From the NCBI GenBank assembly GCA_019310195.1, contig JAFDET010000081.1, positions 1-22,001 on the forward strand: 22,001 nt of DNA, written 5' to 3'. The notes beneath the pieces are model-generated. The model made no database searches. It saw nothing but the letters and a program-made list of their open reading frames with translations, and had not been told where the DNA came from. This stretch comes from Deltaproteobacteria bacterium. Its GTDB lineage: Bacteria; Myxococcota_A; UBA9160; JAFDET01. Below are positions 14,293-19,978 of the stretch, one piece after another; position 1 is the stretch's first letter, and the number at the start of each line of letters is the position of its first letter. Made by a program: the position numbers and the translations under genes.

Positions 14293-14306
14293 CGTTGACC
14301 CATAAT
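14278..14306 (+). promoter_or_regulatory. Predicted near-consensus promoter of the HTH-citrate synthase gene, giving a leaderless mRNA
   Basis: TTGATA (14278-14283), a 17-bp spacer, and CATAAT (14301-14306) match the sigma-70 consensus at 5 of 6 positions in each box. The -10 ends 7 bp before the ATG at 14314, so the expected transcription start falls on or next to the A of ATG. No ribosome binding site can exist, which predicts leaderless translation. Both boxes lie inside the dyad 14278-14309. Confidence 0.6.
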
Positions 14307-14309
14307 CAA
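14278..14309. promoter_or_regulatory. 32-bp operator-like dyad with four TTGA/TCAA half-sites
   Basis: Two copies of TTGA-N7-TCAA (14278-14292 and 14295-14309) are separated by CG. The first is the perfect inverted repeat TTGAT-AAATG-ATCAA. The inner half-sites form a perfect 10-bp palindrome TCAACGTTGA (14289-14298), and the outermost TTGAT/ATCAA also pair, so the whole 32 bp is symmetric about 14293/14294. It covers the predicted -35 and -10 of the HTH-citrate synthase and the -35 of the divergent citrate synthase. The natural binder is the adjacent HTH-citrate synthase (inference). Confidence 0.65.
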
Positions 14310-14313
14310 TGTC

Positions 14314-15591
14314 ATGCCGCCCGAGCCGAGCGCCGGCCAGACCCTGTCCGCCCGGGAAGCCGCCGCCCTGCTGGGCGTGAAGCTCCCCACCCTCTACGCC
14401 TACGTGTCTCGGGGGCTGGTGCGCAGCACGCCCGCACCACGGGGCCGCGCGCGCCGCTACCGGCGCGAAGACGTCGAGCGGCTGGCCTTCCGCCACCGCG
14501 GCGGGGGACGCCGCATCCGCTCGCCTCTGTCCTGGGGCGAGCCGCTGCTCGAGACCGCCATCACCCGACTGAGTCCCGACGGGCCCGTCTACCGGGGCCA
14601 CCGCCTGGACGACCTGGTCACGGAGGGCCTGCGTTTCGAAGCCGTCGCCGAGCTGCTGTGGAGCGGCGGCGTGCCCGAGACCGACGACGCGATCGAGGCC
14701 CGCTGGACGGCGCTGGACCTGGGCGTCGACGCCGCCGCCGTGGCCCGGCTGATCCCCGACGGCGCCACGCCGATGGCCGCGCTCCAGGTGCTGGTGCCCG
14801 CGCTGGCCCTGGCCGACCCCGGCCGCTACGACCCGCGCCGCGAAGCGGTGCTGCCGCGTGCCCGCGCGCTGATCCGGCGCCTGGCCGCGGGCATCGGGCT
14901 GCCCGACGCGGGACGGGCCAACGATGCCCTCCAGGCGGACAGCGTGGCCCAGGCGGTGGCGGTATCGCTGGGAGCACGCAGCGCCCACGCAGTGCGCGCC
15001 GTGGAGACCGCGCTGGTGGTCTGCGCCGACCACGAGCTCAACGCATCGACCTTCGCCGCCCGGGTCACCGCTTCCACCCGCGCCGACGTCTACGCCTGCG
15101 TGGGCTCCGCCCTGTGCGCGCTGTCGGGGCCGCTCCACGGAAGCGTGTCGGAGCAGGTCGAGGCGCTGCTCATCGAGATCGGCCGGCCCGAGCGCGCCGA
15201 GGCCGTGATCCACGAGCGGCTGCGACGCGGAGAGCACATTCCCGGCTTCGGACACCCCTTCTACCGCCAGCACGGTGACCCGCGCGCGCGCCTGCTGTTG
15301 GACGCAGCGCAGCCCTTGGGCACCCGCAGCCGCTCCGCCCGCGCCCTGGCCGGCCTGATCGAGGCGGCCCAGGCCGCCCAACGCCCGCCGCCCAACCTGG
15401 ACGTGGGCCTGGTGGCCGTCACCGCCCCCCTGGGCCTGCGGCCCGGGGCCGCCGCCGGCCTGTTCGCCGTGGGCCGCGCAGCGGGCTGGGTGGCCCACGC
15501 CCTGGAGCAGGTGGAAACCGGCCACCTGCTGCGCCCCAGGGCCCGCTACGCGGGCCCCGACGCGCCCGGCGAAGAGGGTATGCTGGCGTGA
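14314..15591 (+). CDS. Citrate synthase fold fused to an N-terminal MerR/excisionase-type helix-turn-helix
   Basis: A 425-residue fusion. Residues 10-31 (TLSAREAAALLGVKLPTLYAYV) form a MerR/excisionase-like helix-turn-helix, followed by a very basic wing (RGRARRYRREDVERL, 43-57). Residues from about 75 onward are a complete citrate synthase domain: DHELNASTFAARV (H240), LSGPLHGSV (H275), PGFGHPFYRQHGDPRA (H314, with Pro instead of the Arg that follows the catalytic His in canonical enzymes), NLDVGLVAV (D363, the Asp362 equivalent) and GRAAGWVAHALEQ. All three catalytic side chains are thus present. It is transcribed divergently from the stand-alone citrate synthase and heads a seven-gene run to 18395. 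Such HTH-citrate synthase fusions occur in other bacteria, but I know of no defined role. I infer a metabolite-sensing autoregulator that may or may not keep enzyme activity. Confidence 0.9.
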   Translation: MPPEPSAGQTLSAREAAALLGVKLPTLYAYVSRGLVRSTPAPRGRARRYRREDVERLAFRHRGGGRRIRSPLSWGEPLLETAITRLSPDGPVYRGHRLDDLVTEGLRFEAVAELLWSGGVPETDDAIEARWTALDLGVDAAAVARLIPDGATPMAALQVLVPALALADPGRYDPRREAVLPRARALIRRLAAGIGLPDAGRANDALQADSVAQAVAVSLGARSAHAVRAVETALVVCADHELNASTFAARVTASTRADVYACVGSALCALSGPLHGSVSEQVEALLIEIGRPERAEAVIHERLRRGEHIPGFGHPFYRQHGDPRARLLLDAAQPLGTRSRSARALAGLIEAAQAAQRPPPNLDVGLVAVTAPLGLRPGAAAGLFAVGRAAGWVAHALEQVETGHLLRPRARYAGPDAPGEEGMLA

Positions 15592-16044
15592 ATGCCCGCC
15601 TCCTCCCTCGCCGCCGATCTGCGTGCCTGGCTCGGCCGACATCCGCGCTGGGTCGGCGCCTTCTTCCTGTTCTGCGCCTACATGACCTTCGTGTACATGC
15701 CCTTCGACTTCCTGCTGAAGCTGCTCTGGCAGGACGTCTCCCAGGCGGAGGAGGTCTGGTTCGGCGTGATGCTGCACGGCAAGGCCGCCAAGCTGACCGA
15801 ACCGCTGCACTGGATCGTGTACGCGGGCTTGACCTGGGGCCTGTGGCGCGAGCGCAGCTGGGCCTGGCCGGCAGCCGCGCTCTATATTGCCCAGGTGGCG
15901 ATCGGAGTGCTGGTCTGGAACGTGCTCTATCCGGAGCTCGGCGGCGGCTGGCCGGTCGGCGTGCCCGCCCTGCTGGTCTTCGGAGCCCTGGCGGTGGCCC
16001 TGTGGCGCTACGGACGACGCGTAGCCTCGCCCTCGCACTCTTGA
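15592..16044 (+). CDS. Small integral membrane protein of unknown function
   Basis: I do not recognise this family. It is a 150-residue protein with about four hydrophobic segments: about 20-46 (WVGAFFLFCAYMTFVYMPFDF), 72-87 (LHWIVYAGLTWGLW), 90-112 (WAWPAAALYIAQVAIGVLVW) and 118-139. It is rich in aromatic residues. The loop around 47-70 (WQDVSQAEEVWFGVMLHGKAAKLTE) carries charged residues and a His that could be functional. ATG 15592 begins directly after the HTH-citrate synthase TGA (15589-15591), so the two are probably co-transcribed and translationally linked. The C terminus overlaps the next gene by 43 bp. Coding is supported by this tight spacing and by the coherent transmembrane pattern. 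Confidence 0.75.
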   Translation: MPASSLAADLRAWLGRHPRWVGAFFLFCAYMTFVYMPFDFLLKLLWQDVSQAEEVWFGVMLHGKAAKLTEPLHWIVYAGLTWGLWRERSWAWPAAALYIAQVAIGVLVWNVLYPELGGGWPVGVPALLVFGALAVALWRYGRRVASPSHS

Positions 16045-16544
16045 TCACTTTCGGCACCGGCTGCGATGAGGCACAGGAGCCGAGGCCCGCTCCGGCCGCC
16101 GTCCGCCCGGCGCCGGAGGGCCCGCTCTCGGTATCCGTCGGCCTGGCGGGAGAACGCTGGCACCTGGAGCTGGTGGCGGATGCCCCGAGCCGCCACCTGG
16201 GCATGGGTCATCGCAAGCGCATTCCCAAGGGCACGGGCATGCTCTTCTCGTTCCTTCGCGCCGAGCCCCTGGCCTTCGTGATGCGCGACTGCCTCGTTCC
16301 CATCGACATCGCCTACCTCGATTCCCAGGGACGCGTGGTGGCGATCCACACCATGGCCGTCGAGCCCCCGAGGCGTCGCGGAGAGTCCCTCATCGACTAC
16401 GAGGAGCGCCTGCCCGGCTACACCAGCGATGCGCCGGCCCAGTTCGCCATCGAGGTCGCCGGCGGCAGCTTCGCCGCGCTGGGACTCGCCGTGGGCGATG
16501 TCGTGGAGTTCGATCGGGCGGCGGTCCTGAAACGCACCCGGTAA
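16002..16544 (+). CDS. DUF192-family lipoprotein
   Basis: A 180-residue protein whose C-terminal ~120 residues form a DUF192 domain: SRHLGMGHRKRIPKGTGMLFSF, then EPLAFVMRDCLVPIDIAYLDSQGRVV and YTSDAPAQFAIEVAGGSFAALGLAVGDVV. The start is not obvious. I chose GTG 16002 because it yields a proper lipoprotein signal (MALRTTRSLALALLITFGTGC, with lipid-bearing Cys21), whereas later starts remove it. That start overlaps the membrane-protein gene by 43 bp in another frame. A Pro-rich linker (about 25-41) follows the Cys, as in surface-tethered lipoproteins. The biochemical role of DUF192 is not established; the fold is a small beta-barrel found in archaea and bacteria. The next gene starts 9 bp after the TAA. 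Confidence 0.85.
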   Translation: MALRTTRSLALALLITFGTGCDEAQEPRPAPAAVRPAPEGPLSVSVGLAGERWHLELVADAPSRHLGMGHRKRIPKGTGMLFSFLRAEPLAFVMRDCLVPIDIAYLDSQGRVVAIHTMAVEPPRRRGESLIDYEERLPGYTSDAPAQFAIEVAGGSFAALGLAVGDVVEFDRAAVLKRTR

Positions 16545-16553
16545 GCTCGAATC

Positions 16554-16991
16554 ATGCCCCGCGGACACTGGCTGGTGAAATCGGAGCCCTTCCAGTATGG
16601 CTGGGAGGAGTTCGTTCGCGACGGCTCCACCTACTGGGACGGGGTCCGCAATGCCCAGGCCCGCAATTACCTCCAGGCCATGAAGAAGGGCGACCTGGTC
16701 CTCTACTACCACTCCAACGAGGGCAAAGAGGTGGTGGGCGTGGCCCGGGTGACGCGCGAGCACTACCCGGACCCCACCACCGACGACGAGCGCTGGGTCG
16801 TCGTCGACGTAGCGCCGCTGAAGGCCCTGGCCCAGCCGGTGACCCTGGCCCAGGTCAAGAGCGACCCGCGACTGCAAGACATGGCGTTGATCCGGCAGTC
16901 GCGACTCTCGGTGATGCCGGTGGAGAAGAAGGCCTTCGACGGCATCCTGAAGCTGGGCGGAACGACGCTGCCCAAGAGGTTCGCCGGATGA
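16554..16991 (+). CDS. EVE-domain protein (thymocyte nuclear protein 1-like)
   Basis: A 145-residue protein consisting of one EVE domain, the PUA-related fold. Motifs are the N-terminal HWLVKSEPFQYGWEEF, then YWDGVRNAQARNYLQAMKKGDLVLYYHSN and VVGVARVTREHYPDPT, all close to the bacterial and eukaryotic THYN1 pattern. The aromatic and polar residues that line the putative modified-base pocket (W6, S9, W28, R31, N32, Y51) appear present. EVE proteins are thought to recognise modified bases in DNA or RNA, and in some genomes they are linked to restriction systems or to tRNA modification. Here no restriction or methyltransferase genes are adjacent. The start ATG 16554 follows the DUF192 stop by 9 bp, and the stop overlaps the truncated thioesterase ATG (ATGA, 16988-16991). 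Confidence 0.92.
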   Translation: MPRGHWLVKSEPFQYGWEEFVRDGSTYWDGVRNAQARNYLQAMKKGDLVLYYHSNEGKEVVGVARVTREHYPDPTTDDERWVVVDVAPLKALAQPVTLAQVKSDPRLQDMALIRQSRLSVMPVEKKAFDGILKLGGTTLPKRFAG

Positions 16992-17266
16992 CCACGCCGC
17001 GGGATGAGGTGCTGGACACCGCCCTTCGACCCCACGCCGTGTCTGTCGCGGATCACGGCGGTATGCTTGCGAGCCTGGATCACGCCATGTGGTTTCATCG
17101 CCAGTTCCGCACCGACGAGTGGCTCCTCTACGCCATGGAGAGCCCGTCGTCGGGCGGCGCGCGCGGATTCGCCACCGGGCGCTTCTTCACGCGGGACGGC
17201 CGCCTGGCGGGTTCCGTGGCCCAGGGAGGACGGATCCGATCCCCGCGTGGGAAGGAGGCGAAATGA
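16988..17266 (+). pseudogene. 5'-truncated acyl-CoA thioesterase II (TesB-like C-terminal fragment)
   Basis: Ninety-two residues matching only the last ~85 residues of TesB-type double-hotdog acyl-CoA thioesterases (normally ~285 residues): LDTALRPH, then ASLDHAMWFHRQFRTDEWLLY, ESPSSGGARGFATGRFFTRDGRLAGSVAQGGRIR. By comparison with E. coli TesB, the active-site equivalents Asp (D31), Ser/Thr (S53 or S54) and Gln (Q79) are all in this piece and kept. The first hotdog and the start of the second are absent, and the sequence upstream belongs to the intact EVE gene, so there is no frameshifted remainder. The ATG overlaps the EVE stop by 4 bp, and the end overlaps the next ATG by 4 bp. It may be a decaying remnant or a small retained protein; I favour a remnant, since one hotdog fold is incomplete. 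Confidence 0.7.
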
Positions 17267-17733
17267 GGTCCCTGACCGTGGCGGCCGTGCTGGCCGCAAC
17301 CCTGTTGAGCTGCGGTGGGGGCGACACCCTCACTCCCGAGCAGGAGATCAGCGCAGCCCTGCAGACATTCAAACAGGCGGCCCACGAGCGCGATGTGAGT
17401 GCCGCCACGCAGCTCTTCTCCGACGAGTACGGAGACACCGCAGGCCGCGACAAGGCCGCCATCAAGGCCGTGGTGCTCCAGTACTTCATGGGCCACGAGG
17501 CGATCCACATCCTCTACCGGGTGCGGCGCCTGGAGCTGGCGGAACCTCCGGAGGCCGCCCACGTGACGCTGGCCGCCGCGGTGACCGGCGCTCCCGTCAG
17601 CGAGGCAGGCGAGCTCGAAGACCTGAACGCGGACCTCTTCACGTTCGATCTCACCATGGCTCGGGAAGACGACGAGCGCTGGCGCATTCGCAGCGTCCAG
17701 TGGAAGCGGGCCAGCATCGCGGACCTCTTCTGA
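17263..17733 (+). CDS. Small lipoprotein with an NTF2/SnoaL-like domain
   Basis: A 156-residue predicted lipoprotein. The signal is MRSLTVAAVLAATLLSC with a good lipobox L-L-S-C17. The mature part begins with EQEISAALQTFKQAAHERDVSAATQLFSDEYGDTAG, the helical opening typical of NTF2-like (SnoaL/DUF4440) folds. It ends in a beta-rich segment (DLFTFDLTMAREDDERWRIRSVQWKRA) with the common final WRIRSVQW strand. The fold call is from pattern only. Start ATG 17263 has a strong Shine-Dalgarno sequence (AGGAGG at 17253-17258) lying within the thioesterase fragment, so it can be translated independently of that fragment. The stop overlaps the nitroreductase start (TGATG). The function is unknown. Confidence 0.72.
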   Translation: MRSLTVAAVLAATLLSCGGGDTLTPEQEISAALQTFKQAAHERDVSAATQLFSDEYGDTAGRDKAAIKAVVLQYFMGHEAIHILYRVRRLELAEPPEAAHVTLAAAVTGAPVSEAGELEDLNADLFTFDLTMAREDDERWRIRSVQWKRASIADLF

Positions 17734-18395
17734 TGGCCGAGGCCCGGGGGCGGAGCGACGTGTCCGCCCTGGGCGAGGACCTGCCCCTGCTGGAGGGGAT
17801 CCGGACCACCCGGGCCATCCGGCGCCTGCGCCCGGACCCGGTGCCCCGCGAGCTGATCCGCAAGGTCTGCGAGGCGGGGACCTTCGCGCCCAGCGGCGGC
17901 AACCGGCAGCCCTGGATCTTCGTCGCCGTCACGGAGCCGGAGCGGCGCGCCTTCGTGGCCGAGCGCTACCGGCGAGCCTTCGGCCGCTACATCGCGCCGG
18001 CGCTCGAAGCCGCCGAGGAGCCGGACTTCCCAGCCGCCCAGCGGCGCAACCTGCGCGCGGCGCTGCACCTGGCGGAGCACCTGGCCGAGGTGCCCGTGCA
18101 CCTGTTCGTCGCGGGCTGGACGCGGCGGGGCACGCCGCAGAACCAGGGGCTCTTTCCCGCGATCCAGAACGTCCTGCTCGCCTGCCGCGCCGTCGGGCTG
18201 GGCGCATCCCTGACCACGCTGCACCGCGCCTACGGCGAGGAGATCGACACCTACCTGGGCCTCTCACCGCGCACGCCGAGCTGCGCGCTGCTGCCCATCG
18301 GCTGGCCCACCGGCCGCTACGGGCGCCCGCCCCGGCGCTCGGTGGACGAGTGCCTGCACTGGGAACGCTACGCCGAGGAGCCCTCTCGGACGTAG
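17733..18395 (+). CDS. Nitroreductase-family FMN oxidoreductase
   Basis: A 220-residue nitroreductase-family protein, which as a family use FMN and NAD(P)H. FMN-phosphate contacts are suggested by RTTRAIRRLRPDPVPRELI (24-42) and the following FAPSGGNRQPWIFV (51-64). The rest of the fold appears as QNQGLFPAIQNVLLACRAVGLGASLTTLH, where the helix and the loop before it form the flavin pocket, and CALLPIGWPTGRYGRPPRRSVDE near the end. ATG 17733 overlaps the lipoprotein stop by one base; the large open frame upstream is a shadow. It is the last gene of the run that starts with the HTH-citrate synthase. The last 28 bp overlap the convergent rnhA. The substrate is not predictable; many members act on nitro compounds, quinones or dehalogenation substrates. 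Confidence 0.88.
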   Translation: MAEARGRSDVSALGEDLPLLEGIRTTRAIRRLRPDPVPRELIRKVCEAGTFAPSGGNRQPWIFVAVTEPERRAFVAERYRRAFGRYIAPALEAAEEPDFPAAQRRNLRAALHLAEHLAEVPVHLFVAGWTRRGTPQNQGLFPAIQNVLLACRAVGLGASLTTLHRAYGEEIDTYLGLSPRTPSCALLPIGWPTGRYGRPPRRSVDECLHWERYAEEPSRT

Positions 18396-18874
18396 GTGGT
18401 CGCCAGGGCGTCCACGTACTCGTTCCAGCGCGAGCCGTCGTGAGCGCGGATCCAGTGCAGGGTGACGTCGGGCCGCGCCTGCGCCAGGGCGTAGAGCTCC
18501 TGCACCAGCTCCAGGTTCTTGATCGGGCCGCCCTTGCGTCGCCAGCCTCGGGCCTCCCAGCCCTTCGCCCACTCGTTGACGGTGTTCACGCAGAGCTGGC
18601 TGTCGGAGTAGACGTCGACCCGGGCATCGTCGGGCAGCGTGCGGTAGGCCTCGATCAACGCGCGCAGCTCCATGCGGTTGTTCGTGGTGTCGGGGTCGTC
18701 GCCGTGCTGCTCGGCCCGGATCCGGTCGTCCTCGACCCAGACGAAGCCCCAGCCCCCCCGCCCGGGATTGCCCTCGCAGGAGCCGTCGGTGAAGACGCCG
18801 GTGCGGGGACCGCCGTGGTGACGTTGCAGCACCTGCTGGGGCGTGAGCAGCTCGCGCCGGGGCGGACGGCTCAT
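18368..18874 (-). CDS. rnhA: Ribonuclease HI
   Basis: A 168-residue RNase HI, which cuts the RNA strand of RNA-DNA hybrids in the cytoplasm. All catalytic positions are visible: D30 in FTDGSCEGNPG, E69 in NNRMELRALI, D91 in VYSDSQLCVN, H145 in WIRAHDG and D155 in NEYVDALA (E. coli D10, E48, D70, H124, D134). The handle region WAKGWEARGWRRKGGPIKN is also present. It carries a ~23-residue N-terminal extension before the first strand that E. coli RNase HI lacks. ATG 18874 overlaps the ychF stop by 4 bp, making it the last gene of the DUF2207-tgt-ychF-rnhA series. Its 3' end overlaps the nitroreductase gene by 28 bp on the other strand, so no terminator can lie between them. Confidence 0.95.
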   Translation of the reverse strand: MSRPPRRELLTPQQVLQRHHGGPRTGVFTDGSCEGNPGRGGWGFVWVEDDRIRAEQHGDDPDTTNNRMELRALIEAYRTLPDDARVDVYSDSQLCVNTVNEWAKGWEARGWRRKGGPIKNLELVQELYALAQARPDVTLHWIRAHDGSRWNEYVDALATTYVREGSSA

Positions 18875-19965
18875 GCGCTCACCCGGAAGTGCACCACGTC
18901 CCCGTCCTGGACCACGTAGTCCTTGCCCTCGACCCGCATCTTGCCGCCGGCCTTGGCCCCGCTCTCGCCCTCGGCCCCGATGAAGTCGTCGTAGCCGATC
19001 ACCTCGGCCCGGATGAAGTGCTTCTCGAAGTCCGAATGGATCTCGGCGGCCGCCTGGGGAGCGCGTGCGCCGGCGCGCACGGTCCAGGCCCGCGTCTCCT
19101 TCGGCCCCACGGTGAAGAAGGTGATGAGCCCCAGCAGGTGATAGACGGCGCGGGCCAACCGATCGAGCCCCGGCTCCTCAAATCCCAGGTCCTCCAGGAA
19201 GTCGCGCTTGTCCTCCAGCGGAAGCTGCGCCAGCTCGGCTTCGATCTTTCCGCAGACCCGCACGATGCCCGAACCGGTCCGCTGCGCATGGGCCTCCACC
19301 GCCTGGGTGTGCGGATTGCCCTCGGCCAGGCCGCTCTCGTCCACGTTGGCCACGTAGAGCACCGGCTTGGCGGTGAGCAGGTGGGCACCGCGAAACGCAG
19401 CGGCCAACGCGTCGGGAACGGGGAAGCTCCGCGCCGGCTCGCCGGCAGAGAGATGCGCCTCCAGCCCTTCGAAGAAGGAGACCTCGGCCTGAGCGTCCTT
19501 GTCTCCCCCCTTGGCCGTCTTGCGCGCGCGGTCCAGCCGCTTGGCCAGGGTCTCCAGGTCCGCCAGGCCGAGCTCGGACTCGACCGTCTCGATGTCGGAC
19601 AGGGGATCCACCTTGCCGTCCACGTGCACCACTTCCGCATCCTCGAAGCAGCGCACCACGTGGCAGACGGCGTTGACCTCGCGGATGTGGGCCAGGAACT
19701 GGTTGCCCAGGCCCTCGCCCTGGGAAGCGCCGCGCACCAGGCCCGCGATGTCCACCAGCTCGACCGTGGTCGGCAGCACCTGGTCCGCGTGCACGAAGGC
19801 GTCCAGCGCTTGGAGGCGCGGGTCGGGCACCGGCACCACGCCCGTATTGGGATCGACGGTGCAGAACGGGTAGTTCTCCGCCGCGATCTCCGCCGCCGTG
19901 AGGGCGTTGAAGAGCGTGCTCTTGCCCACGTTGGGCAGGCCGACGATTCCGCAGCGCAGGGCCAT
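18871..19965 (-). CDS. ychF: Ribosome-associated P-loop NTPase YchF (Obg family, OLA1 orthologue)
   Basis: A 364-residue YchF protein, the usual ~363. It is a ribosome-associated P-loop NTPase that in characterised members prefers ATP to GTP. G1 is GLPNVGKST (9-17), G3 is DIAG, and the G4 segment is NVDESGL, the non-canonical Nx(D)E form expected of YchF rather than NKxD. The C-terminal TGS domain (about 280-364) includes LLGLITFFTVGPKETRAWTV, FEKHFIRAEVIGYDDFI and the terminal YVVQDGDVVHFR. ATG 19965 gives the canonical MALRCGIVGLPNVGKS start; the longer frame to 20211 lies inside tgt. It starts 13 bp after the tgt stop. Confidence 0.96.
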   Translation of the reverse strand: MALRCGIVGLPNVGKSTLFNALTAAEIAAENYPFCTVDPNTGVVPVPDPRLQALDAFVHADQVLPTTVELVDIAGLVRGASQGEGLGNQFLAHIREVNAVCHVVRCFEDAEVVHVDGKVDPLSDIETVESELGLADLETLAKRLDRARKTAKGGDKDAQAEVSFFEGLEAHLSAGEPARSFPVPDALAAAFRGAHLLTAKPVLYVANVDESGLAEGNPHTQAVEAHAQRTGSGIVRVCGKIEAELAQLPLEDKRDFLEDLGFEEPGLDRLARAVYHLLGLITFFTVGPKETRAWTVRAGARAPQAAAEIHSDFEKHFIRAEVIGYDDFIGAEGESGAKAGGKMRVEGKDYVVQDGDVVHFRVSA

Positions 19966-19978
19966 GGCGGGGGGCAGC

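Noticed and set aside
13744..16038. A 764-codon open frame on the minus strand across both citrate synthase genes and the membrane gene
   Set aside because: It is antisense to genes with clear domains, has Arg/Gly/His-rich low-complexity translation and matches no family; high GC makes such stop-free shadows common.
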